The translations under genes were made by a program, and so were the position numbers. A stretch of 64,000 nucleotides of DNA from Cyrtodaria siliqua (taxonomy: Eukaryota > Mollusca > Bivalvia > Adapedonta > Hiatellidae): positions 124,001 through 188,000 of the forward strand of contig JAWPHD010003071.1 of NCBI GenBank assembly GCA_037043455.1. Direction: 5' to 3'. Positions 12,655-24,149 of the stretch are shown in pieces; positions within the stretch are counted from its first letter, which is position 1, and each line of letters starts with the position of its first letter. The notes under the pieces are model-generated. The model ran no database searches, was not told the DNA's origin, and saw only the letters and a list, made by a program, of their open reading frames with translations.

Positions 12655-12957
12655 CCTGTGGTTGCTGAGGTAGAATACAACCACTGCAAATCCCGCTAAA
12701 GGTAAAGGGGTAGGACGCCGCCTTCATGTTCATTTTAATATGCTCATTCAAGGTCTTCATCATGACATCCATCGTAAATGGAGTGTCTACTACAGAATTT
12801 GCAGCAACTCTGCAGGTGAGAAGGTTCTAGGCCCATTCTCCATATTTTATCGTGATATCAATGGAGGATGGGCCTGGCATGTTCATTCCTGTCAGGGGCA
12901 TATAACCTTTCATGTGTTGGTGATCCGTAAAACCCAATTCAATTCAATTAAGGCACT
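12655..12957 (+). repeat. Interspersed repeat family R1, copy 1
   Basis: About 300 bp running from TGTGGTTGCTGAGGTAGAAT to AAAACCCAATTCAATTCAAT. Related copies lie at ~17655-17990 (same strand) and ~39150-39520 (opposite strand). All three contain GGTCTTCATCATGAC, GCAGCAACTCTGCAG and a CATATAACCTTTCATGTGTT-like word next to the CAATTCAATT end. This makes it a dispersed element, probably non-autonomous, and not a gene. Confidence 0.75.
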
Positions 12958-12985
12958 CATGTAAGACCCTGTATATAATGCCTAC

Positions 12986-13070
12986 CAATAACAATCTTGC
13001 CACCTTCCATTGAGCACCCAGTCTCACAACTACCATCATTCAGTTCCTGAACCGTGGTGGGATTTTCTGC
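12986..13070 (-). CDS. VWDE-like gene, exon 17 (C-terminal Cys motif)
   Basis: Minus-strand exon with acceptor TTGGTTACAG and donor GGTAGGCA just after ATTGTTATTG. It is 85 bp, starts in phase 0 and ends in phase 1. It encodes AENPTTVQELNDGSC followed by ETGCSMEGGKIVI. The phase matches exon 16 at 17352-17441. The two close cysteines could begin a small disulfide module such as an EGF-like domain, but the exon is too short to tell. The preceding intron contains the whole 30-bp minisatellite. Borders were read by eye. Confidence 0.6.
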
Positions 13071-13080
13071 CTGTAACCAA

Positions 13081-13640
13081 ATAACACATTTCAAACTCAC
13101 ATGTAATAAAAGAACAAAGTAAAAGGCCTATTCTTTGACTTTACGTTAAAGCAATTAGAAAATTATATTATCTTCATCTAAATATATAAATGCTATTTTA
13201 AAATACAGTCTATTTAATGAAAAAGTTTCATTTATTATTAATTTAGATTACAAGAAATATGTCAGCAGTGTTATCTGCTGCTCTAACACACTTCCCAAAA
13301 ATCCTGCAATCCGATTGGTTGACGTACAAACATTTGAGACAACTTAAGAGTAGATGTGTCCTTGTATATTTTTCCCTTTTTAACCCTTAACCCGCTACAT
13401 ATATATAATGGACTGTTCTTTCTTTGAATTAAGACCATTCCATTTATGTGACAAAGGGGTGTTTTGGGGGAAATGACTGATCAGCAGATGGACATTGTAC
13501 ACACTTGTCAGACTGCAAGTTACTCGCAGGGCTGATCTGAGTTTACAATGGATGCAAAGGCTTTTATAGTCGTGCTTAGCAGGTTAAGGGTTAACATTGC
13601 ATTTGTTTATTAAAATGAATAGAACTTGTCCTCTTTGAGC
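13081..13640. other. Intron sequence, nothing recognised
   Basis: AT-rich sequence between exon 17 and the 30-bp minisatellite. No further exon or repeat structure is apparent. Confidence 0.5.
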
Positions 13641-13649
13641 CTTTTGATT

Positions 13650-16600
13650 GTAATATGGGGCAGTGTAAAAACAGTACGGGTAATATGGGGCAGTGTAATA
13701 ACAGTACGGGTAATATGAGGCAGTGTAATAACAGTACGGGTAATATGGGGCAGTGTAATAACAGTACGGGTAATATGAGGCAGTGTAATAACAGTATGGG
13801 TAATATTGCGCAGTGTAATAACTTTACAGGTAATATGGGGCAGTGTAAAAACAGTACGGGTAATATGGGGCAGTGTAATAACAGTACGGGTAATATGGGG
13901 CAGTGTAATAACAGTACGGGTAATATGGGACCGTGTAATAACAGTACAGGGTAATATTGGGCAGTGTAATAACAGTACATACAATATGGGGCAGTGCAAT
14001 AATGGTACGGCTAATATGGTGCAGTGCAATAATTGTACCGGTAATATGGGGCAGTATAATAACAGTACGGGTAATATGGGGCAGTGTAATAACAGAACGG
14101 GTAATATGGGGCAGTGTAATAACAGTATGGGTAATATGGGGCAGTGTAATAACAGTATGGGTAATATGGGGCAGTGTAATAACAGTACGGGTAATATGGG
14201 GCAGTGTAATAACAGTACGGGTAATATGGGGCAGTGTAATAACAGTACGTACAATATGGGGCAGTGCAATAATGGTACGGGTAATATGGGCAGTGCAATA
14301 ATGGTACGGGTAATATGGGGCAGTGCAATAATGGTACGAGTAATATGGGGCAGTGTAATAACAGTACGGGCAATATGGGGCAGTGTAAAAACAGAACGGG
14401 TAATATGGGACAGTGTAATAACAGTACGGGTAATATGGGGCAGTGTAATAACAGTACATACAGTTTGGGGCAGTGCAATAATGGTATTGGTAATATGGGG
14501 CAGTGTAATAACAGTATGGGTAATATGGGGCAGTGCAATAATGGTATGGGTAATATGGGACAGTGTAATAACAGTACGGGTAATATGGGGCAGTGTAATA
14601 ATAGAATGGGTAATATGGGGAAATGTAATAACAGTACGGGTAATATGGGGCAGTGTTATAACAGTATGGGTAATATGAGGCAGTGTATTAACAGTACGGG
14701 TAATATGGGGCAGGGTAATAACAGTACGGGTAATATGGGGAAGTGTAATAATAGAATGGGTAATATGGGGAAGTGAAATAACAGTACGGGTAATATTTGG
14801 GCAGTGTAATAACAGTACTGGTAATATGGGACAGTGTAATAACAGTATGGGTAATATGGGGCAGTGTAATAACAGTATGGGTAATATGGGGCATTGTAAT
14901 AACAGTATGGCTAATATGGGGCAGTGTAATAATGGTACGGGTAATATGGGGAAGTGTAATAATAGAACGGCTATTATGGGGACAGTACGGGTAATATTTG
15001 GGCAGTGTAATAACAGTACTGGTAATATGGGACAGTGTAATAACAGTACGGGTAATATGGGGCACTGTAATAACAGTACCGGTAATATGGGGCAGTGTAA
15101 TAACAGTACGGGTAATATGGGGCATTGTAATAACAGTATGGGTAATATGGAGCAGTGTAATAACGGTACGGGTAATATGGGGCAGTGTAATAACAGTACG
15201 GGTAATATGGGGAAGTGAAATAACAGTACGGGTAATATTTGGGCAATGTAATAACAGTACTGGTAATATGGGACAGTGTAATAACAGTACGGGTAATATG
15301 GGGCAGCGTAATAACAGTACTGGTAATATGGGGCAGAGTGATAACAGTACGGGTAATATGGGGCAGCGTAATAACAGTACGGGTAATATGGGGCTGTGTA
15401 CTAACAGTACGGGTAATATGGGGCAGTGTAATAACAATATGGGTAATATGGGGCAGTGTATTAACAGTATGGGTAATATGGGGCAGTGTAATAACATTAT
15501 GGGTAATATGGGGTAGTGTAACAACAGTATGGGTAATATGAGGCAGTGTAATATAAGTATTGGTAATATGGGGCAGTGTAATAAAAGTATGGGTAATATG
15601 GGGCAGTGTAATAACAGTATGGGTAATATGAGGCAGTATAATAACAGTATGGGTAATATGGGGCAGTGTAATAACAGTATAGGTAATATGGGGCAGTGTA
15701 TTAAAAGTATGGGTAATATGGGGCAGTGTCATAACAGTATGGGTAATATGGGGCAGTGTAATAACAGTATAGGTAATATGGGGCAGTGTATTAAAAGTAG
15801 GGGTAATATGGGGCAGTGTCATAACAGTATGGGTAATATGAGGTAGTGTAATAACAGTATAGGTAATATTGGGCAGTGTAATAAAAGTATGGGTAGTAAT
15901 GGGGCAGTGTAATAACAGTATGGGTAATATGGGGCAGTGTAATAACAGTATGGGTAATATGGGGCAGTGTAATAACAGTATAGGTAATATGGGGCAGTGT
16001 ATTTAAAGTATGGGTAATATGGGGCAGTGTCATAACAGTATGGGTAATATGATGTAGTGTTATAACAGTATAGGTAATATGGGGCAGTGTAATAACAGTA
16101 CGGGTTATATGGGGCAGTGTCATAACAGTATGGGTAATATGGGGCAGTGTAAAAACAGTACGGTTAATATGAGGCAGTGTTTTAACAGTATGGGTAATAT
16201 GGGGCAGTGTAATAACAGTACGGGTAATATGAGGCAGTGTTATAACAGTATGGGTAATATGGGGCAGTGTAATAACAGCAAGGGTAATATGAGGCAGTGT
16301 TATAAAAGTACGGGTAATATGGGGCAGTGTCATAACAGTATGGGTAATATGGGGCAGTGTCATAACAGTATGGGTAATATGGGGCAGTGTAAAAACAGTA
16401 CGGTTAATATGAGGCAGTGTTTTAACAGTATGGGTAATATGGGGCAGTGTAATAACAGTACGGGTAATATGAGGCAGTGTTATAACAGTATGGGTAATAT
16501 GGGGCAGTGTAATAACAGCAAGGGTAATATGAGGCAGTGTTATAAAAGTACGGGTAATATGGGGCAGTGTCATAACAGTATGGGTAATATGGGGCAGTGT

Positions 16601-17110
16601 AATAACAGTACGGGTAATATGAGGCAGTGTCATAACAGTATGGGTAATATGGGGCAGTGTAATAACAGTACGGGTAATATGGGGCAGTGTAATAACAGTA
16701 TGGGTAATATGGGGCAGTGTAATAACAGTATGGGTAATATGAGGCGGTGTAATAACAGTACGGGTAATATGGGGCAGTGTAATAACAGTATGGGTAATAT
16801 GGGCAGTGTAATAACAGTACGGGTAATATGGGGCAGTGTAATAACAGTACGGGTAATATGAGGCAGTGTAATAACAGTATGGGTAATATGGGGCAGTGTA
16901 ATAACAGTACGGGTAATATGAGGCAATGTAATAACAGTATGGGTAATATGGGGCAGTGTAATAACAGTACAGGTAATATGGGGCAGTGTAATAACAGTAT
17001 GGGTAATATGGGGGCAGTGTAATAAGAGTACGGGTAATATGGGGCAGTGGTAATAACAGTATGGGTAATATGGGGCAGTGTAATAACAGTATGGGTAATA
17101 AGGGGAAGTG
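13650..17110. repeat. 30-bp minisatellite, ~115 copies
   Basis: Head-to-tail copies of a 30-bp unit: GTAATATGGGGCAGTGTAAT followed by AACAGTACGG or AACAGTATGG. Occasional 29- or 31-bp copies shift the phase. Because 30 is a multiple of three, both strands stay open for hundreds of codons (a GNMGQCNNST decapeptide on the plus strand), but these frames change at every indel and show no coding constraint. The array lies inside the intron between exons 16 and 17. Confidence 0.95.
16141..16620. repeat. Two tandem copies of a 240-bp higher-order unit
   Basis: The eight-unit block at 16141-16380 recurs at 16381-16620 essentially base for base, including the distinctive variants GTGTAAAAACAGTACGGTTA, GTGTTTTAACAG and AACAGCAAGG. 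This is a recent duplication of eight 30-bp units. The shared variants show the copies arose together and not by independent mutation. Confidence 0.9.
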
Positions 17111-17300
17111 TTTCAACTGAAAGCAAGTATTTGATACCATATATATGCCCTTTGAAGAGCAGGGAATCAATCATAACATTCAGAATCATACATGTCTTAG
17201 CGAAATGATCTGAGATGTTCCAAATGGTATATCACATGGTGCAATATAAAACAAAATCAGTATCATATGTTACAATTGTAACAATTGTTCGGACAATTTT

Positions 17301-17360
17301 CATATATCTACCTGATATGTCATATATCTACCTGATATGTCATATATCTACCTGATATGT
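17301..17360. repeat. Triplicated 20-bp unit carrying a splice donor
   Basis: Three perfect tandem copies of CATATATCTACCTGATATGT. On the minus strand each reads ACATATCAG/GTAGATATATG, so the 5' splice site of exon 16 is present three times in a row, 20 bp apart. Use of a downstream copy would read Val-Asp-Ile and then TGA, truncating the protein. Confidence 0.9.
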
Positions 17361-17441
17361 CTTGTTTTTACTGATTTCGTTTTTTATGAGTACTGCAGCT
17401 AGTTCGCAAACCTCATCACTCCATTTAACTTTCGTATTTTT
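17352..17441 (-). CDS. VWDE-like gene, exon 16
   Basis: Minus-strand exon of 90 bp, phase 0 to 0, with acceptor TGTTTTCAG and donor CAG/GTAGAT. It encodes KNTKVKWSDEVCELAAVLI followed by KNEISKNKTYQ. This fits the helical one-Cys segment that follows the VWD domain in many mollusc VWDE-like proteins (family knowledge, not shown here). The donor side overlaps the triplicated 20-bp unit, so alternative donors exist within 40 bp. The phase agrees with exons 15 and 17. Confidence 0.68.
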
Positions 17442-17539
17442 CTGAAAACAAAATTATATACCAACTTTAAATGTGTACAGTTAAAACATTCTGCATTTTA
17501 CAGTATCACATTTCTCTTGTTTTTCCCTCATTCTTGCTC

Positions 17540-18115
17540 TTGTTTACTGTATTTCGATACGTTCGTTCATTCGTTTGTTCGTTCATTCATTCATTCATTT
17601 TTGATCGATTAATTGATTGATTCATTCATTCACTCATTCATACATTCATTCCCCGTGTGGTTGCCAGGGTAGAGTGCAACCACTGCAAATCCCACTAGAG
17701 ATGGAGGGGTAGGGGTTGTGTTCATTTTGCCATTTTTTATCATGCTCATTCAAGGTCTTCATCATGACACCGTGTATGCAAATGTGGAAACATGGCTCCA
17801 TCATAAATGGAGTGTTACTATAGAATTTGCAGCAACTCTGCAGTTCTGCAGTTTAGAAGGTTCGAGGCCCATTCTCCATATTTTATCTTTATGTAAATGG
17901 AGGATGAGCCTGGCAAGTTCATTTCTGTTAGGCGCCATATAACCTTTCATATGTTTGTGCGCCATAAAACCCAATTCATTTTCAATTCATTCATTCGTTT
18001 CTTCGGTTTGATCGTTCGTTTGGTTCGCTCGTTTGTTTGTTCAATCATTTATTCATTCATTCGTTTGTTCGGTTCATTCATTCGGTTTGTTTGTTGTTTC
18101 ATTCGTATTTTTGCT
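17540..18115 (+). repeat. Interspersed repeat R1 copy 2, flanked by TTCATTCATTCG simple repeats
   Basis: R1 occupies ~17655-17990 (TGTGGTTGCCAGGGTAGAGT to AACCCAATTCATTTTCAATT). Degenerate (TTCA/TTCG)n tracts lie on both sides, 17560-17650 and 17985-18110. The R1 end itself is CAATTCA-rich, so the tracts may be expanded tails or slippage products. Confidence 0.7.
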
Positions 18116-18440
18116 GAATGCTTTGGAATCCTTAAAATAATATTTAATGCAGTTAACACTATTGAACATTTGGAAAAAGAAGAGAATTGTCTGGTTTAAC
18201 ATTATAAATTGTTCAAAGTTATATCAATAACAATGGTAAAAGAATACAACTAAACTTAATACAAATTTCAAAAATACATTAAACTGTTCAATTGCAGCAC
18301 TTTAAAAAATGACCAAAATCTAAACATGGTCCTTAAGTTGTTTTGAGGAGTACAGGGACCAACTTATGAATAATGGACCAATATTATAGGTCTATGATAA
18401 TTCACAACTTTCACATCCTGCATTGCATCCCACCAGAGGG
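18116..18440. other. Intron sequence, nothing recognised
   Basis: AT-rich, with no exon, RNA gene or clear repeat visible. Confidence 0.45.
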
Positions 18441-18559
18441 CGCTTCTGCACTTGTCAGTGTGACGATAGTCACGTGACCAGTGACACAATGTCACATCCT
18501 GTTATAGTTACAGATGTTCACATATTCAGTACGGGTAGGTGAAATATAAAAAAAAAAGT

Positions 18560-18860
18560 AGGTGAAAACAAAGGGGTTTTAACTCGGATTTTATCCTCAG
18601 TCTCTATATGAAAAATCAAACTATTAGCTAGAGTATATTTTAAATTACATGTATCCATATTGGTTTTTAAAACCAGCACCAAAAGAAGATACATAGCTGT
18701 ACACAAAAAAAAGCTTTTAATTAGTTTTATAAAGGGCTAAAGTTAGTTGAGCAACAACGATAAACACTGAGTTTACCCCCTACCAGAATGTGGAGGTATT
18801 TTATTTTATTGATCACTGATTGGTCAAATTGTTTTGATGATGTCACGTGAAAGTTATGAA
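18560..18860. repeat. Interspersed repeat family R2, copy 1
   Basis: Contains TTTTAACTCGGATTTTATCC near one end and CCTACCAGAATGTGGAGGTA plus GATCACTGATTGGTCA near the other. The same order of words occurs at ~19970-20260, and in reverse at ~30145-30310. It is therefore a dispersed element, with no coding capacity seen. Confidence 0.6.
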
Positions 18861-18899
18861 TCATCAAGACTGCTGAGCAGAACTTCTTACATTTATCCC

Positions 18900-19521
18900 T
18901 GGGTGCCACCCTATTGAATTTGTGCTCCTACAATTGACATAAAAACATCACTTTTGTACTTTTGTGCGTGTCCGAATTTTATTCAATTATTGCCAAAGTT
19001 GTCTACAAAACTCGCGAAAACCACTGGAAATGAGGATAAAACAGGTAAAACACATACTGCAATTAAATGTTTATAGTATACAACACAATCTTATCAGCCT
19101 GTGCTTACCTTTGCTGTTTTTTATTTTATAAAAAAATGGAACAGGTCAAGTCTAATTTTCACTCACTTCCGTCTTAATAAATATTACAGCCATGTGCATG
19201 TGACACATCAGATTTACACATTTCCCACTGGTGACTTCTTTTTGGATAAGCCAATCAGAAAGCACGAATTCAATAGGAAGCTTCTGGATAATTTAGATCA
19301 GTTGACATGACCTACTTTGAGTCAAACCTTTTTCACTTTCTCTTTGGCATTTGAAGGTTATTTGATGATAGTTATGTATAGTTATTGAAATGTCTACCTA
19401 GTTATATATTAATTTCGTTTGTTTATACTTACAGCATATAACGCACATGTGCAGATCAATCCGTTAAGGGGCGCAAATTTACAGGAGAAAGGCATACATA
19501 ATTTTTCTCAATAATAATTAC
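18900..19521. other. Intron sequence, nothing recognised
   Basis: A plus-strand open stretch at 19101-19310 has no recognisable protein features. No further exon is apparent. Confidence 0.45.
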
Positions 19522-19668
19522 CATTCCGCTATAAGCACAGTTATTCACCAGTGCTTCGATGCCAATTTCCGGGACTTTGTCTTTAAGTTGGTAAGTTGTA
19601 CAATTAGCCTCCAGCTCCGCTATGCATTTGCTCTTGGCTGTATTGTAGTCTGTTGCGTCACTACAGAT
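19522..19668 (-). CDS. VWDE-like gene, exon 15
   Basis: Minus-strand exon of 147 bp (49 codons), phase 0 to 0, with acceptor CCTTTTATATAG and donor GGAATG/GTAATT. It encodes ICSDATDYNTAKSKCIAELE, then ANCTTY, and ends VNNCAYSGM, giving four cysteines and one N-C-T sequon. A short Cys-spaced helical segment of this kind follows the VWD domain in mollusc VWDE-like proteins. Reading phase agrees with exons 14 and 16. Residues were deduced from hand-called borders. Confidence 0.75.
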
Positions 19669-19969
19669 CTATATAAAAGGGTGAATTTCATTTATTGAAT
19701 GATTTTTGTTTAAACAACAATGTTGAGATTGTGCATGCATCATATTTTAACTTTTAAGCAAATTAGCTTACTTGTTAATATAGTGCATGCCTTATTGACA
19801 GTATGAGATTTTTGTACGTCATTGCTGGACCAGAAGTAATATCTGGAATGGCTTGAACGAACTTCAGGAACTCTTTTTTATAATATCATTCTTACTTTAA
19901 CCAACACATATTAATTTTCCATTGCAGAGATGTTGAGATTTTATCTTATTTTCAGTAGGTCATAACATT

Positions 19970-20260
19970 TGTGTTACTCGGGTTTTATCCTTAGGTTCTA
20001 TAGTAAAATAAAAATCTTTGGCAGAGCAAAAAGACAATAATTTCAAAGATTTTGATTTGAAAGATATATTTATATTGAATCAATTTGCATGCATGTGCAT
20101 GAAATGTGCAGGGTTTTAAAAGAATCACACTGTGTAGACTAATTTTAACAGTAAACTTGGTTGATCATCAAGGATAAAGACCATTGCAAGTTATCACCTA
20201 CCAGAATGTATTGGTATGTCTTATATTTCTGGTCACTGATTGGTCAGTTTTTTTGAAAAC
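19970..20260. repeat. Interspersed repeat family R2, copy 2
   Basis: Runs from TTACTCGGGTTTTATCCTTA to TGGTCACTGATTGGTCAG. It shares CACCTACCAGAATGT with copy 1 and is the reverse complement of much of ~30145-30310 (ACTGACCAATCAGTGACAAG). Confidence 0.65.
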
Positions 20261-20494
20261 AGATTCGTTATATTGAATAGTTTTAAATAGTTCTCACATT
20301 AAATACAGTCCGCAATGGCCCTTTTTTTGCCACTGACTGTTCCAAGGCGGTAGCCTTATTGTCAACTCTTTTATGCGTGTGATGTCATATCTTGTCTTTT
20401 ATTCATCTTTTAAATTATTGTTTGTTTCTATGCTTTATTTGGTTGATTGTGGTCCTGTTGAATGCTGCATTTTCTGTTTGACTTTTATATTTAC

Positions 20495-20532
<38 letters not shown>
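20495..20532. repeat. (TTA)n microsatellite
   Basis: Trinucleotide run just upstream of the 158-bp-core element. Confidence 0.9.
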
Positions 20533-20533
<1 letters not shown>

Positions 20534-20563
20534 AATATTTTATGCATATAGTAAAGAATGAAT

Positions 20564-22551
20564 AACAAGAGGCCCAAGAGGGCCTGTGGACGCTCTATTG
20601 GCTAATTTGGCTCTTTTAACATCAATGAAGCGAGTGACTATCGTCTTAAAGAGGCAAACTATAGCATTTTTAACTCAATCAAGAGCCATAACTCCGCCAT
20701 TACTGGTCCAATCTGGCTGGTTTTCCAAGTTGGCCAGTAGAGATAATAAAAATAAAAAACAACAAAAAAACAACAACAAAAAAAACAAAAACATTAGAAT
20801 ATTTTTTTTAACAAATAAAGAAATATAAAAATAATAAAAGAACAAAAAAGTAAAGTTTGGTAAGGATCAGATGAAAAATGAAGGCCCTATTGCCTTAACA
20901 AGGCAAAATATAGATATAAAATCAAGGGCCATAACTCCTCTGTTACTGGTCCGATTTGGCTTGTTTTCGAATTTTTCCGAGCTTTTATTGACATTAACAA
21001 TCTGGTAAAATTTGGTAAAGATCGGATGAAAAATGAAGGCCCTATCATCTTAACGAGGCAAAATATAGCACTTTAACTAAATCAAGGGCCATAACTCTGC
21101 TGTTACTGGTCTGAACTGGTTGATTTTTGAACTTATCCAAGCTTACTAACAATCTGGTAAAGTTTGGTAAAGATCGGATGAAAATTGGAGGCCCTATCAT
21201 CTTAACGAGGCAAAATATAGAATTTTTAACTAAATCAAGGGCCAGCTGTTACTGGTCCGATCTGGTTGAGTTTCGAACTTACCTGAGCTTTTATTGACAC
21301 TAACAATCTGATAAAGTTTGGTAAAAATCGGATGAAAAATGGAGGCCCTATCGGCTTAACAAGGCAAAATATAGCATATTTAACTAAATCAAGGGCCATA
21401 ACTCCGCTGTTACTGGTCCATTCTAGCTAGTTTTCGAACTTGTCTGAGCTTTCATTGACATAAACAATCTGTTAAAGATTGGTAAATATCGAATAAAAAT
21501 GAACGCCTTATTGTCTTAACAAGGCAAAATACAGCACTTTTAACTAAATCAAGGGCCATAACTCCGCTGTTACTGGTCCGATTTGGCTGGTTTTTGAACT
21601 TGCCTGAGCTTTTATTGACACAAACAATCTGGTAAAATTTGGTAAAGATCGGATGAAAAATGAAGGCCCTATCATCTTAACGAGGCAAAATATAGCATTT
21701 TTAACTAAATCAAGGGCCATAACTCCGTTGTTACTGGTCCGATCTGGCTGTTTTTCAAACTTGTCTGAGCTGTCATTGACATTAACAATCTGTTATAGTT
21801 TAGTAAAGATCAGCTGAAAAATGAAGGCCCTATCATCTTAATGAGGCAAAATATAGCATTTTTATCTAAATCAAGGGCCACAACTCCGCTGTTACTGGTC
21901 CGATCTAGTTGATTTTCAATTTTTTTTGAGGTTTTATTGATACTAACAATCTGGTAAAGTTTGGTAACTATCGGATGAAAAATGGAGGCCCTATCGTCTT
22001 ACCGAGGCAAAATATAGCATTTTTAACTAAATCAAGGACCATAACTCCGTTTTATCTGGTCCAATTTGGCTGGTTTTCAAACTTGTCTGAGCCTTCATTT
22101 ATAGTAACGATCTGGTAAAATTTGGTAAAGATGAGGTGAAAGATGAAGGCCCTATCGTCTTAATGAGGCAAAATAAAGCATGTTTAATTCAATCAAGGGA
22201 AATAACTCCGCCGATACTGGTCCGATCTAGCTGGTTTTCGAACTTGTCCAAGCTTTATTGATAGTAACAATCTGGTAAAGTTTGGTAAAGATCGAGTGAA
22301 AGATAGGCCCTATCGTCTTAACGAGGCAAAAATTAGCATTTTTAACTAAATCAAGGGCCATAACTCCGCCAATACTGGTCCGATCTGGCTGGTTTTCAAA
22401 CTTGTCCGAGCTTTCATTGATATTAACAACCTGTTAAAGTTTGGTAAATATTGGATAAAAATTGAAGGCCCTATCGTCTTAACGAGAAAAAATTAACGGA
22501 CGACGGACAACTCGTCATCCCATAAGCTCTTGGTCTTTGACCAGTAGAGGT
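20564..22551 (+). mobile_element. Tandem-repeat element with ~158-bp core, copy B
   Basis: Begins AACAAGAGGCCCAAGAGGGC and then GGACGCTCTATTGGC. It ends with GGACGACGGACAACTCGTCA, CATAAGCTCT and GACCAGTAGAGG. The core is about ten copies of a ~158-bp unit containing GGGCCATAACTCCGCTGTTA, TGGTAAAGATCGGATGAAAA and CCTATCATCTTAACGAGG. Copy C at 33143 and the minus-strand copy at 10608 share the same ends. A monomer array between conserved flanks matches the design of bivalve pearl-type elements. No protein is encoded. Confidence 0.72.
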
Positions 22552-22600
22552 AAAAAAATAAATGTTAGTTCTATACAGAGATAACTCACCGAAGTAATTA

Positions 22601-23060
22601 AAGGGGTTGATGTACTATTTTCATACACGATTTATTTAAAAGGGCTCTGAAAAACTCGAAAAAAGCTGAAAGAATTATTGAAATGCCATGAAAAATAAAG
22701 AAGATAAGACCGATTGAAAATTTGCAAAGAACATAAATGGCGGTGGCCATCTTGGAACGATGATGTCATCGCGCCTTTTTACTGTAAATGGCATATAGAC
22801 AAAACACATTTTCATTTGCAGTGACTTTCTTTGCTTTAAGACATTTTTTCACTATTCCATATATGGTAAAAGGCGCGATGATGTCATCGTTCAAATTTGG
22901 ACCGCCATTTATGTCATTTATGTTTCTTTGCAAATTTTCAATAGGTCATATCTCCTTTATTTTTCATGGCATTTTGATATTTCTTTTAGCTTTTTTCAAG
23001 TTTTTTTTAGAGCCCTTTAAAATAAACCTTCTTTGAAAATAGCTTATCAACCACTTTAAG
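22601..23060. mobile_element. Foldback (palindromic) element, ~460 bp
   Basis: The left half (AAAGGGGTTGATGTACTATT through GATGATGTCATCGCGCC) is imperfectly complementary to the right half (GGCGCGATGATGTCATCG through AGCTTATCAACCACTTT). The arms are ~200 bp around a ~70-bp centre near 22830. The plus-strand open stretch at 22788-23036 lies in the arm and loop and is not convincing as a gene. Confidence 0.65.
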
Positions 23061-23894
23061 TAGTATTTTTTTGTTTTATTTTCAAATATAAAGTAGATTA
23101 GATACAGAAGATTTAACATATTAGAAGACAATGATTTGTTTTAATTATTGAATGAAATGGAATGAGAGTGTAAATGTGGCATATGTTTGCAATGGGCTGG
23201 TTCCCCGACCCAAAACACACTCATTGACGGAGGGATGGTTCCCTGACCCACAACACACTCATAGCATTGACAGGAATAATAAATGAGTGCACCTTTACTC
23301 ATGTAGCCGACAGAAAACATAGCTGTCAAGGCACAATGGAAGTCAAAGGTGAGATGGGGTTTATAGGGGCAGTTTCCCTACGGTTACGGGTCCAGGGGAA
23401 ACCCCTCTAAAGCTCGAGACGGTATGTGGTTGAATTTCATGAATTTTAGGTTAGATGTCTAGGGCTCCATTCAAAGTGAAATATGCTTTTGATTTTGTGT
23501 ACTGCTAGTTTTGGCGATATAAAATCAGGAAATATGTTTTAAACAAACGGCTGCAGTTGGTAGATTATTTCCCTCTTTCAAAATTTATCCTAATAATTTC
23601 AGCAAGCAATATATATGTTAGTGGATGAATGCTTTGAGGTCAAAAGTCGTACATTACATACACATGCACGGCAAGCAACATGTCCCGAGTATGTGCCGAT
23701 GATTGTTCTCAGTACACAGGATCCATATCAGACGGAAATATCCAGGGTTTAACTATACTACATTTTAACAACTTTTGTGTTGAAATATACTAAATTTGGT
23801 CAATTTTTCAGAATGCGTTAGAATGTAGAATGTATGCTTGTGACCGTGATTTAGAACAAAACTGTGCATGTCTCACGTTTAGGACAGTACTAAC
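23061..23894. other. Intron sequence with one short duplication
   Basis: Downstream part of the intron after exon 14. A ~45-bp phrase (GGTTCCCCGACCCAAAACAC / GGTTCCCTGACCCACAACAC) occurs twice at 23200-23260. Nothing else is recognised. Confidence 0.5.
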
Positions 23895-24141
23895 CTTTAC
23901 AGTGCCTCTCTTCAAAACATTCGCCTTCGCTGATATTAGATTATCTTTGTCATCTGAGGACGATATTGTCAGTTGTGTCCCTTTTCTTACTACAGCTGGC
24001 GTGCATGTATCATCCTCATGGAAGGAACACAGAGCCTCGGCTGTTGTGTGAGCTCTTGGACATACACACAGACCAAAACTCCAACGAGTCAATGAGGAGT
24101 AATTTTTCCTGATTAAGCTTTCCTGATTGCTGCCTCCAGTT
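23895..24141 (-). CDS. VWDE-like gene, exon 14 (post-VWD segment)
   Basis: Minus-strand exon of 247 bp with acceptor TTTCTTTCCTGCAG and donor GTAAAG/GTTAGT. Its first base completes the Ala codon begun by exon 13 (GC+A), and it ends in phase 0 for exon 15. It encodes TGGSNQESLIRKNYSSLTRW, then SFGLCVCPRA and two further cysteines (EALCSF, DDTCTP). In VWDE-type proteins a short stretch like this, with a closing Cys-x-Cys, follows the VWD domain. The exon's 5' end and acceptor are the apparent source of the minisatellite immediately upstream (24150-26460). Confidence 0.78.
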
Positions 24142-24149
24142 CTGCAGGA

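Noticed and set aside
13591..17170. Multiple overlapping open frames in the 30-bp array (GNMGQCNNST-type peptides)
   Set aside because: Periodic by-products of the minisatellite. They switch frame at each 29/31-bp unit and exist on both strands.
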